From: Eledone cirrhosa
Taxonomy: Eukaryota > Mollusca > Cephalopoda > Octopoda > Eledonidae
Reading direction: 5' to 3'
NCBI GenBank assembly: GCA_964016885.1
Contig: OZ024742.1
Coordinates: 121,081,870 to 121,145,869 of the forward strand
DNA: 64,000 bases
Positions 54,427 through 64,000 of this stretch are shown piece after piece; positions within the stretch are counted from its first letter, which is position 1; each line of letters begins with the position of its first letter. Below the pieces are notes generated by a model, which ran no database searches, had not been told where the DNA came from, and worked only from the letters and a program-made list of their open reading frames with translations. Position numbers and translations under genes: made by a program.

Positions 54427-54833
54427 AAGCCGACCTTACCCAATTACACCTCTCAAAGGCAATGACACACGACCGTGACCTCTGGCGTCACGCAGTAATA
54501 CAGAGTACCTGACCTCCCATGGGTACAAGCTGAAGCATATAGACAATATGCCCCCCCCCCCCCATCGCAAGGTGGTCGTGGAGGTGCCACGGCAAAAAAA
54601 GCACCCAGCCCACACTGTAAAGTGGACGTGTAGGCGCCACGAAAAAGCACCCAGCACTCACTGTAAATGAGGTTGGTGTTAGGAAGGGCATCCAGCTGTA
54701 GAAATCAAGCCAAATCAGTTCCTGTATGAGCAAGACAAGGTCAGGACAACCAGACACTGCCCACAACAGGACAACCCGTCTAACCCATGCTAGCGTGGAA
54801 GAACGGACGTAAAACGGTGATGATGATGATGAC
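54427..54833 (+). mobile_element. LINE-A 3' fragment (last coding bases and tail)
   Basis: It starts AAAGCCGACCTTACCCAATT (coding [20 protein letters not shown]) and continues through the tail with a C run at 54550-54563, ending CATGCTAGCGTGGAAGAACG and (GAT)n. Confidence 0.9.

Positions 54834-54836
<3 letters not shown>

Positions 54837-54894
<58 letters not shown>
54837..54894. repeat. (GA)n microsatellite
   Basis: About 27 GA units directly follow a LINE-A (GAT)n tail. Confidence 0.97.
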
Positions 54895-54896
<2 letters not shown>

Positions 54897-55011
54897 TGGA
54901 GGCCAGACTAACCAATTTGATTAATTTAATGTTCAGACTTGTGAACATTTGGAGGATGTATATATGCCACCCAGTTCAAGCTATGATTTTTTTAATTAAT
55001 ATGTATTGACA

Positions 55012-55165
55012 ATACTGGCAACAAATTGGCAGAGTTGTTAGACCATCAGATAGAATGCTTTATGGTATTTGTTTTGGCTCTCTGCTCTCTGAGTTTAAAT
55101 TCCATCATGACCAACTTTGCCTTCCATCCTTTCTAAATCAATAAATAATATACCAGTCCACTAAT
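55012..55165 (+). mobile_element. tRNA-derived SINE, family 3 (diverged)
   Basis: It contains GGCAACAAATTGGCAGAGTT, CTGAGTTTAAATTCCATCAT and CCAACTTTGCCTTCCATCCT. Confidence 0.7.
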
Positions 55166-55489
55166 GAGGTTGATCTTTCCTCCTTTTCGCCACCCCCTCT
55201 CTTTCTGGAAGAAACCAACTGCATTCTGACTTGAAGAACGATGGGCTCCCCCAGATTTTAAATACTATAATGCTACTCCTGCGATTCCACCAGGAGTTAA
55301 GTCCCCATGGATGGATTAATGTATAGATAGATTGACAACACAATTATTTGACATATCCTCAATGAGAGTGTTTCAATTCATTTTAATATTCCTCAATTAT
55401 CCCCAGCAGTAACCTTCATACACTGATATTCCTCAATTATCCAAGCTTAACCAGATTCCTATCCTCCGGCAGTGACTTCCACACATTTT

Positions 55490-55857
55490 GGATTACTCAG
55501 TGGTGTATTGGACCTCCATTGGTTTCAACGATGTGTCTACCAGTTGTTTGATCAACAGAACAACCTACCCATGAAATTAATGTGTAAGTGGCTGAGCATT
55601 CCACAAACATGTGTACTTTTAACACAGTTTTGGGGGAGATTCAGCATGGAACAGCAAGTGACAAAGCTGGCCCTTTAAATTACAGGTACAGTCCATCTTA
55701 CGATCTTCCAAGCAGTTTCTGTTTACCATGTTTCACACTCAAGGTATGTGTCTACCCAAGGCTATGTTAAATGACAATTGCTCAAGATGCTACACAATGG
55801 GATTGAACCTGGGACTTAATGATTGTGAAGTGAACTTCTTAACCATTTGGCCATACT
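55490..55857 (-). mobile_element. tRNA-derived SINE, family 4
   Basis: It matches 28395-28726: body TCCATTGGTTTCAACGATGT, ACCCATGAAATTAATGTGTA, GGGAGATTCAGCATGGAACA and a decayed head (TTGAACCTGGGACTTAATGA, CTTAACCATTTGGCCATA). Confidence 0.78.
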
Positions 55858-56089
55858 GTGTCCACACTCAATAGTAACAAATAGGATCAGCCCTTAAAAA
55901 GATAACTGGATCATACAGATTAAAACATATTTAACTGGGTCAACCACAAACTAAAATAGTTGATAATAGAATCAACAAAATACAGACCAGTCCCCATTTT
56001 GATTCAAAACTATCTTCTTACAAATTTTATCTGCAATGAAGATGCATTTATTGAAGAGATCATCATCACCACCATCACCACTACCATCA

Positions 56090-57330
56090 CCACCACCACC
56101 CACTGGGAAACACATTGGTGTTTAAATTAGTCATCTTTAACCACAAGTCATTTCTCTTGATTATATCCAGTCTACTTCTACTTTCTGATAAAGTATTAAC
56201 GAGACTGAAGCCACCTTCTACTAAGAAGGACGTTGGGAAGGCAAGCAAAATCAACTTTAAGTGCTTCTATAGGTTAGGATAAGATGTCACTACACTTTGA
56301 TAATACCACAAGCCATGTTTACTTCATTGAGGCATCATTGTCATTTTGAAAATCTATCGATTCTTCCTGCACATTATCTTCCTGATCGATTATTTGAAGT
56401 TCAAACAGGTTGTCATACTAAATTGGAACTGGCAATGCAATGATATCCTGAAATTGCTGTACCATGTCACTATGCAAAAATTGTAAGCAATCGCGATATG
56501 TAATGGCATCTTATCAACCAATTCATCTTTCAAGCTATTCAATCATTGAAATTGGGGTGTTGACATTTTGAAATGTTCATATTATATAGCTTTAATTTGG
56601 AAATGAAGGCAATGATGGACAATTTACATTTGACAAGCGTTTTTGCTTGCCTTGCAATAACATGTTGGGATCATTTAATTTGGTGAAAATGTTGTTAAAG
56701 AAAATAGTATTACATTTTGAAGCCACCAGATAAGTGGATAGTGGAGTGTTTTGAAAAAAGAAATGTATTATTGTATCAAAGAGTTTGACAAAATAGTCAA
56801 CACATTTGTCTTTTGACAACCACTGCGCATCAGTATGGTACAAAAGCCTCACATAGTCATTATTATTATCAAGGTACAGTTGATGGAAAATTTGTTCAAA
56901 GAATTCAATTTTAGCTTGTTCACAGTTCTGATAACTAACTGCAGTATATCACTAAGCCTGCTTTTGATATTTTTTGCCACTAAATGCTGCCACTGAACCA
57001 CATGAGATGCACAGGCAACAATATTATTCAGTGAGATATTATGCTCATTAAAAAATAGCTTCAATAAATCTAAAATAGTTGTACCTTTTGAGTTAAGCAA
57101 CAATTGATCAGTGAACAGCAACTCCTCACAAAGTTAAATATTTCCATTAAAAAAACCAACATGTACCATCATCAAGCATTGACTTCCCACAACTGTTGAT
57201 TCTTCAACTTGTATGGAAAATTCAGAAGTCTGGAGATTATGGATGAGTTGATGTTTGACGTCACAACCAGTAACGCAATGTAAAGATGCGATCATTCAGT
57301 TATATTGCTGCAGAGTTATTTTCTGAAATT
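56090..57330 (-). pseudogene. hAT-type transposase fossil (ZBED5/SCAND3-like)
   Basis: Reading the minus strand with stops and shifts gives blocks of a ZBED5-like hAT transposase in the right order. They are QLIHNLQTSEFSIQVEEST (about 57260-57200); EELLFTDQLLLNSKGTTILD and LLKLFFNEHNISLNNIVACA (57121-56990); LLYHTDAQWLSKDKCVDYFV and KLFDTIIHFF (56845-56760); FTKLNDPNMLLQGKQKRL (56690-56640); and the C-terminal dimerisation block FPTSFLVEGGFSLVNTLSES then RSRLDIIKRNDLWLKMTNLN (56240-56110). The N-terminal zinc finger and the early catalytic part are missing. The host-gene alternative is unlikely given the stops. Confidence 0.85.
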
Positions 57331-57334
57331 CCAA

Positions 57335-58150
57335 GATCAATATTTTCTGCTTTTCAAATGACATCTTAAGTTGTAAGAAATATGACAAAGGTTTTTCCAT
57401 GTTCAGTATGCTTAGAATATAAATGATACCATCTGTTTATATGGGCATGTACATTGAGCTGTGAAGAGGTCCCATCTTAGGATTCTCATATTTTGTCTGG
57501 CATAGTCGTCCATGCCTCTTTGTCTATGATATCTCAGAATTCTTAGAGGTCATCGCCTGTGTCAACTTTATGTGTGATCTCTCAGTGCTGGTAACACAGG
57601 TGAGTTTATCCTGAGGTCACTTCTTAATTTTACTGGCAAAGTTGTCTTTGATTTTTATCCCACCCTCTCCAAAAAAAAATGTTATTTTGTCTGAAGAACT
57701 ATTTGAATGTTAATGACCTTTCTCAAAACCAAAGAACATACCAAAATGTTCATTGTTTATGGGGATGTTTATATCTCATCTAGGAATGTGGCCAAATTAC
57801 TATTTTTTATTTTATCCAAATCTGCTTCTTCAAACCTGGATCCTGTCACCCATAATGTAGAGAAGAAGATAGCTAAATACCAGGACTTGAGTGACTGCTT
57901 CCTTGTCCCATTTGATGTCAACATCCCTGGTTTCCTTGATTCCTGAACTGCCTTTTCTCTTTGCAAAATTGGGAAAATTGCATCCCACCCAAGGAAGGAG
58001 CCCCATGAAGCAGAGTGCTTGATCCAACGGGTATCTCTGGCTGCTCTTTGTGGAAATGTCTTTGCCATTTCCTCCATGGGGCATTGTTAAGATATACTGC
58101 ATAGAGGGGAGTGTAGAGTCTGTTGCTCCTTCCTCTCTTTCCTTTACTTT
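57335..58150. other. no assigned feature; short frames of unknown nature
   Basis: Overlapping frames occur on both strands (57707-57946 plus; 58077-57769 and 58153-57830 minus). None has a domain or a relative in this window that I recognise. They may be further decayed transposon sequence next to the hAT fossil. Confidence 0.4.
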
Positions 58151-58224
58151 CATTATATATATATATTTTTTTTTTTTATTGCAACATTATATAATTTAAT
58201 TGAAATTTGTTGAATAAAATAACC

Positions 58225-59005
58225 CCATTACTCTACAAGGCTTTTCCCTCAAAATGAAAGGCAGACTGTATGATGCGTGCATATGGACAGCAATGTTACA
58301 TAGTAGTGAGACCTGGGCGCTGTGTGTAGAAGACTTGCATAGATTAGAAAGAAATGAAGCTTGCATGCTCCGATGGATGTGTAATAGAAATATACGTGAA
58401 TGGCAAAGCATAAACGAATTGAGAGAGAGACTGAGCATTAAAGGAATCAAATTCTGTGTGCAGGAGAGGAGGTTGCATTGGTATGGGCATGTGATGCGTA
58501 TGAAGGATGATAGCTGCATAAAAAGGTGCAGAGCACTAAAAGTCGATGGAAGCCTTAGAGTGGAGAAACCCAAGAAGACCTGGGATGAGGTGATAAAAGC
58601 TGACCTTACTCAATTGCACCCCTCAAAGGTGATGACACAGGACCGAGACCTCTGGCGTTACACAGTAATACAGAAGACCCGACTTCCCACGGGTACACAC
58701 CGAAGCTGTACCATATAGACAATATGCCCCCACTGCAAAGGGATCGTGGAGGTGTCATGAAAAAAAAGCACCCAGTCCACACAGTAAAGTGGTCGTGTAG
58801 GCGCTACGGAAAAAAAGCACCCAGAACTCATTGTAAATGAGGTTGGTGTTAGGAAGAGCACCCAGCTGTAGAAATCAAGCTAAAATCAGTTCCTGTATGA
58901 ACAAGACATGGCCATCCGACCTGGCATTGCCCACAACAGGACAACCCGTCTAACTCATGCTAGCGTAGAAGAATGGACGTAAAACGGTGATGATGATGAT
59001 GATGA
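58225..59005 (+). mobile_element. LINE-A copy H: C-terminus and 3' tail
   Basis: The open frame 58254-58718 reads [60 protein letters not shown] and [20 protein letters not shown]. The tail (AAAAAGCACCCAGTCCACAC, GTTGGTGTTAGGAAGAGCAC) ends in (GAT)n at 58988-59006. It is 5'-truncated just after the zinc finger. Confidence 0.92.
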
Positions 59006-59059
59006 TGACTCTACATGTTATCCCACAAACAAACTCCAGCTGCAACCCAAATTCTCTAA

Positions 59060-59267
59060 CCCTTTAGCATTTACATTACTCTATATATATAATGGTATTT
59101 TTGTTGTAAAGACTTTATCTCAGATAATATCAAAGTTATGAGATTTTGATATCATTTATTTTGAGAACGATACCTTAACATCAGTATGTGTGGTCAGTTG
59201 CAGCTGGTTTGAACAGAAAGAGGTGAGAGAATTCTGGCCGGATATGGCCAGTTTAAATGCTAAAGGG
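59060..59267 (+). mobile_element. piggyBac-like MITE, copy 8
   Basis: It starts CCCTTTAGCATTTACATTAC after CTAA (59056-59059) and ends CAGTTTAAATGCTAAAGGG. The right flank CAAA no longer matches. Confidence 0.87.
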
Positions 59268-59269
59268 CA

Positions 59270-60590
59270 AACAAAGAAATCTTCTGACTAGTAGAACTTT
59301 CACCAATGTTATATATACAAAACAATGCTTAATCGACTGTTTTGTCTGAGGTTAAAACACTGGGCTATTGATCACAGCATTATAAGTTTGAATTTTAGTT
59401 GAGTTATTACATTGTATCCCTAATCAAGGCACATAACTCTACTAGCACTACCTTCCTTGAACTAAAACAAAAAAAGGAAAGAAAGAAATCAGATTCCACC
59501 CCTGTTATACAGTTGAGTGGTTAGTGATAGGAGTAGTATCCACCTGTAAAAACAATTACTTTAACAAAAAACATTACAAAAAAAAAATAATAAACAACCA
59601 ATATAAACATGTAAGCATGGAAAATATATGTAAATGAAACAAAACAACAACAAAATTTAATGACCACCTGGAACAAATCCAAATGGAATGTTTACTACCT
59701 CTAACTATCTCTCGCACTAACTTTACCTTCATTACTTGATCCATTAGCTTAAGTTCTCTATTATTTACACTGTTTAGTACTTTTTAGCAATTAATAACAA
59801 TGCTGTTATGCTAGCCATTGGAAATAATGACTTCTAGAACAATCTAATTAGCTGAGTGACTATCTAAAGATATTCACCATCTACTCTTATGTTTTTAGCA
59901 TCTCAACAACAAACCCGAAAAGTTAAAGAAAATTACAGAAAATATCAGTGGTCATTGCTGAGAAGCTGATAAAAAAGCAAGTAGAATGAGGGATATCTTA
60001 AGCTAGTCATTCAGCTAATTAGTTTGTGTTAGAAATCTATTTTTGATGACACACACACATTTGTCTACTAGTAACTGAAGCTTTCCACTCCGAGTTTCAC
60101 TTTTAGTAATCTACCAAGTGACTAACTGGGGATGGTCACTATAATGGCACTACTTATCACATTCTCTTTAGCTGTCTTTTTATTGGTCAATTCCCTAGTC
60201 ATGTGTGGGACCGGTGCTACTATTGCAGTCACATAGCATGCAGACCTCAGAGAAGTACATTACTGGACCTTAAAAGATCATAGTTTTATACAAATTTTTA
60301 CATCAGGGTTTCCAAATTATCTCAGTTTATCTTGGACTGTGATTGTAATTGTAAGTTACACATTATAGTTAGTGTGCCACAAACAATTCCACATTAAACT
60401 CATCATATACAGACATGCATGGTCTCATAACTCCTCAGGGAGCTATAGGGTGCCATATTGATATCCAGCATTTCTAAACCTGGCAGAGCCCATCCCCTCT
60501 CCAGGTCTGAATACAACAGATTTCTTCCAGGGAAGGATAGAAAATGATAGAATGGAAATGAGAAAGAGATATAAAGGAAGAATCAACTGC
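59270..60590. other. no recognised feature
   Basis: AT-rich sequence. The stretch 59690-59990 weakly resembles decayed LINE-A RT text in minus orientation (GATCCATTAGCTTAAGTTCT matching the DQVMK...IKLMD region), but it is too degraded to call. Confidence 0.4.
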
Positions 60591-60594
60591 AGTA

Positions 60595-60728
60595 CTAAAT
60601 TCGTACTTCTTTTATCAACCTCATACACATGAAAGGCCAAGTGGACCGTGGCAGGATTTGAACTCAGAAAGCTGATATAAATACTGCAAATCCTTCTATC
60701 TGACAACTCTGCCAATTTGCAATAAACC
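60595..60728 (-). mobile_element. tRNA-derived SINE, family 3 (diverged)
   Basis: In minus orientation it has CTTCTTTTATCAACCTCATA, CAGGATTTGAACTCAGAAAG and CAACTCTGCCAATTTGCAAT. Confidence 0.7.
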
Positions 60729-61004
60729 ATCACCAAATGGACATAATTTCCAGTTATGAAAGATAGTCACAAGCTGTGTCTGTATGTAGAGTAGTGGTAA
60801 GCTCTTGGCAAGACAACTCTTTGATGCAGGTTCAATTCCAATCTAAGATATTTCACTTAATTTTCTGGTCAAAGTCAATAACCTGGAGAGTCAAATTCTG
60901 TAGTTTGAATTGGCCTTAACTGTATGGATACAAAACCTTCAGTTATAATGCATCTCCTCATTAAAGTGGATAGGATGTTCACATTTCTCATATATATGCA
61001 TTAT

Positions 61005-61360
61005 CATCATCATCCTTATTTAATGTCTATTTTTACCTGCTAGCAAGGGTTGGACAGGTCTTCACAGACCTAGTCAATACTCAAGTTGGGTTACTGACCT
61101 CTCAGATAGGCTGGGGGCCTGTGTCTCACTTACATACAGTCCCACACTCTACAGAGTGTATTTTGTCATGACACCAACACTAGGGAGGGTGTCATATTTT
61201 TGACACAACTGAAGGACTCTCCCAACTCTGGCAAGCTTTCTACAGCTGCATGTCCTTCCTATCACCAACCACTTTACAGTGTGCTGGGTGTATTTATCAT
61301 GTAGATCACCAACACTAGGAAGGTTATCATGTCTTTGACACAACTGAAGGGTCCTCTTGG
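61005..61360 (-). repeat. LINE tail-like fragment with internal duplication
   Basis: It contains CATCATCATCCTTATTTAAT, CTGCTAGCAAGGGTTGGACA, and two copies of CACCAACACTAGG(G)A(A)GG...TTTGACACAACTGAAGG about 130 bp apart. It is related to the tail at 15255-15378. Confidence 0.65.
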
Positions 61361-61375
61361 CCCTTTCTTTTGTAT

Positions 61376-61590
61376 GATAATAATGAAATTATTGTGTACA
61401 GCGCTAAGGTGCACTACAACTTGTCAAAGGTGCATGTATAGTACATAGAATAATATACAAATGTCAGGGAAGTGAATAGTTAGTGTATGAGTCATGATAT
61501 ACATGTGTGCGTGTGTATGGAGGGGGAATATTAGGTATAATGTTGGCGAATCTCAGGAAGCATGGAGGTTTTAAAGGATTCAGTGTTTCG
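61376..61590 (-). mobile_element. LINE-C (CR1/L2-like) 3' end
   Basis: It matches 37977-38165: (ATT)n remnant, GTGCACTACAACTTGTCAAA, GTGCATGTATAGTACATAGA, then the C-terminal coding end (CTCAGGAAGCATGGAGGTTT AAAGGA). Confidence 0.78.
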
Positions 61591-61683
61591 ACAGCTAAAT
61601 ATGTATTTATTTATTCAACCTTTTCTCATCATGGAGGATAGGTATATTAGGTGATAAAGGAAATATAACTGAGGTGATGAAAT

Positions 61684-61876
61684 AATGATAATTGTTTCTA
61701 CGTTAGGCACAAGGCCAGCAATTACCCAGTGTATTACTGGTACTTTATTTTATCGACCCCGTAAGGATGAAAGGCAAAGTTAACCTCGGCGGGATTTGAA
61801 CTCAGAATGGCAAGGGCCGTAACTCTATGCGCCAAAGGATGGCATCCGACACTCTACCAATACTGCCAATCCATAG
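61684..61876 (-). mobile_element. tRNA-derived SINE, family 1
   Basis: A full copy in minus orientation: TACTTTATTTTATCGACCCC, GGCGGGATTTGAACTCAGAA (B box), ACTCTACCAATACTGCCAAT (A box). Confidence 0.9.
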
Positions 61877-62053
61877 TAGCTAAAGAGTCTGATAAATTCA
61901 TTATAGGTAATTACTTCACTGTAGTTGCATCAATATCCTTATTTAACGTCCTCTAGCAAGGTTTGACTGGGTCAAGTGTATCTTCTGTCATTTTATTGCC
62001 TGTAATTTCACTGCAAGCATGGAAAATAGACATTAAACAGTGATGATGTATGC

Positions 62054-62240
62054 TGTTATAATTGTTTCTACTTTTGGCACAAGACCAGCAATTACTCCAG
62101 TGCATTACTGGCGCTTTATTTTATCAACCCTGTAAGGATGAAAGGCAAAGCTAACCTTGGCAGGATTTGAATTCATAATGTAAAGGGCCATAACTCTATG
62201 CTGCGAAGCATGGTGTTTCACGCTCTTCCGATACTGCCAA
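62054..62240 (-). mobile_element. tRNA-derived SINE, family 1
   Basis: In minus orientation: ATTGTTTCTACTTTTGGCAC, TTATTTTATCAACCCTGTAA, GGCAGGATTTGAATTCATAA, CTCTTCCGATACTGCCAAAG. Confidence 0.88.
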
Positions 62241-62529
62241 AGGAAAGTATACTATGTATTGCCAAAATACGCAAAATGTGAATAACTAAATTGAGATATT
62301 ATGCATGCAAATAAAAGAATACAAATGTAAGGTACAATGGCTGTAAAATAAAGATGCTGAATGTTTCAATTTATTTTTTACAGTCAAATAAGTCACTATA
62401 TCTTGATATAGTATTTTAACACTATCATACTTGCATGTACTGAAACAAGAGGGATTTGATTACGTTATGATTACTGACTGCCCTTCTGTATTTTCCATCA
62501 AAGCAGGTTCTCTGACTTTCTTTACTTCC

Positions 62530-62925
62530 CCATCATCATCTACCTTATCATTTTACATCCACTTTGTCCATGCTGGCATGGGCTAGATTAGTTGTTACAG
62601 ACCGGGTCAGTTTTTATTTGCAACTGCTGCCCTCTTCGATGGCTCTGGGCCACATCTCATGTTCTAATTTTGATATGGCCTCTACAACTGGGTGTCCTTC
62701 GTAATGCTAATTACCTAAAATAATATACACCATGCATCCAGTATACTCCGTCAAGTGATTGGTGTTAGCAAGGGCAGCCAGCCGGAGAAACAATACGAAG
62801 ATGGGGCGTTTGATAGAGACGTAGTTATTCGACTAGTCAAGGAGAATAACTTGAAATAAGAACTAACCCAGACCGAATCCGTTCAACCAATGACAACATA
62901 GAAAACGAACATAAAATAATAATGA
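62530..62925 (-). repeat. diverged LINE tail-like fragment
   Basis: It contains CATCATCATCTACCTTATCA, CATGCTGGCATGGGCTAGAT, GTGATTGGTGTTAGCAAGGG and AACATAGAAAACGAACATAA, i.e. scrambled tail blocks in both orientations. Confidence 0.5.
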
Positions 62926-63250
62926 TAATTAATGTATTAAAAATATATTTCTAATATTAACACATGACCACAGATTTGTAACTGAGGAAAATAGTAAAAT
63001 GAATAACATATTTCTGGTATTTATTTATTCCCTCTTTCCATGCCTCATCACGAAGGATAACAGACAAATAGTTCGGCGAAATCTGAACTCGGAACGTATT
63101 AAATCTAAATAAAATATTTCTCTCTTTCAAATTTGTCAATATTTCTTCTTTATCGATATAAAACAATATTCGGAGTACAACACTGTTGAATGGTCATGAG
63201 TTTTAAAAAATGTGTTTTCAAAGTTAATATTTCCAAACGTTTTATTACAA

Positions 63251-63499
63251 CTAATAGGTATGGTGTTTAGACCTAATCGAGTAAATTAAGATCATTCCAG
63301 CTGAACCAATATTGTATTTCTCCAGATATACTGCCTCCAGGACCATATCACATGTGTACCTTTCTAAGACGATGTGAAATAATTTGAGAGATTTGAGTGC
63401 TATTTCTAGCAGGTCGTGAGACCATGTAGAGGCTTCTTCATTGGCTTGTTTGATTACCATAGTATATGGTATCGTAAAATAAATTAACTCAAGTTTCAC
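63251..63499 (-). other. unrecognised 82-codon open frame
   Basis: The frame reads TMVIKQANEEASTWSHDLLE, ALKSLKLFHIVLERYTCDM and LEAVYLEKYNIGSAGMI. I recognise no family. It could be an exon of a neighbouring minus-strand gene, or chance or old transposon sequence. No clear acceptor and donor pair was identified around it. The rest of 62930-64000 is AT-rich with nothing recognised. Confidence 0.25.
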
Positions 63500-64000
63500 T
63501 TATATAATTTGTTGGTTTGCTTCATATTTCCATCCAGGTATTTGTCTTGGATTTTATTAAAAATCCAAATAATTAAAAAAATTTTATTTGAGTGCCATAA
63601 CAGAAGAATGTCTATACATATGAGTTTTAGATTATTTCCATACTGATGCCCGTTTTTCAATTATTTCCTTTCCTTCGATATACAGTTGACAACATTTCGA
63701 TCGGCCTAATTCCAATCGTTTCAAAATTATATTTTTGGGCTAGGCTTAGGGAAGCTAAACAGAGAATTTGGACACTTGATAAAATTGCAAATTAATTAAT
63801 TAAACGGAACCGAAATAATTATTTTAAAAGAAAACTAGTAGAAAGACAATAATTAAAACTAAAAAAAGGTCTGTAGCAGTAGTAATCAAATGAATATATC
63901 TGGGAATATAGTGGAGTTTTCTGGTCAATGCTGGACGGTTCTCGAATTTTCCAGTTATTTCTTCGAAAACTAGTTTTATATTGAAGGGAAGGGATAGTAG

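Noticed and set aside
57769..58153. Overlapping frames on both strands as a candidate gene
   Set aside because: No domain, no splice structure and no coherent single frame; they are adjacent to a hAT fossil and best left unassigned.

Overview
The window looks like a gene-poor, repeat-dense piece of a cephalopod (most likely octopus) nuclear genome. The reasons are interrupted protein-coding sequence with GT-AG introns, very long (TA)n microsatellites, abundant tRNA-derived SINEs of the cephalopod type, and many 5'-truncated non-LTR retrotransposons ending in (GAT)n. The species call is inference; I could not search a database.

Only one host gene is convincingly present: a DGCR6 (Drosophila gdl/gonadal) orthologue on the + strand. 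It has four coding exons (11834-11937, 24653-24813, 29715-29821, 30965-31174) that join in phase to a 193-codon reading frame. A likely splice acceptor just upstream of the start codon suggests at least one non-coding 5' exon that I could not place. Introns 1 and 2 (about 12.7 and 4.9 kb) are filled with mobile elements and satellites.

Everything else is repeat biology. (1) A non-LTR retrotransposon family (called LINE-A here, RTE-like) is present in more than a dozen fragments. It has a reverse transcriptase, then a PHD-like C4HC3 zinc finger, then a conserved C-terminal region, a 3' tail and (GAT)n. (2) A second RTE-like family (LINE-B) and a CR1/L2-like family (LINE-C) are present as 3' fragments. 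(3) Several tRNA-derived SINE families occur, one of which carries the LINE-A 3' tail. (4) A short MITE family with CCC-starting inverted ends and TTAA (or CTAA) flanks is present in at least eight copies and looks piggyBac-like. (5) There is a decayed hAT (ZBED5-like) transposase.

The most striking content is a set of hammerhead-ribozyme motifs in several unrelated short repeat families, as in Penelope-like elements or retrozymes. Several are arranged as head-to-head inverted pairs that form long hairpins. Two or three still have complete cores with paired helices I, II and III; one lies in sense orientation inside DGCR6 intron 1.

Layout: 1-4.3 kb old repeats; 4.3-7 kb LINE-A copy with a nested MITE; 7.2-8 kb LINE-B; 8-11.5 kb nearly featureless; 11.5-31.9 kb the DGCR6 locus with its repeat-filled introns; 32-42 kb LINE-C, SINE, LINE-A and MITE copies plus a 74-bp satellite; 42-54.9 kb microsatellites, hammerhead foldback elements and LINE-A copies; 55-58 kb SINE and hAT fossils; 58-64 kb LINE-A, MITE and SINE copies and unassigned AT-rich DNA.
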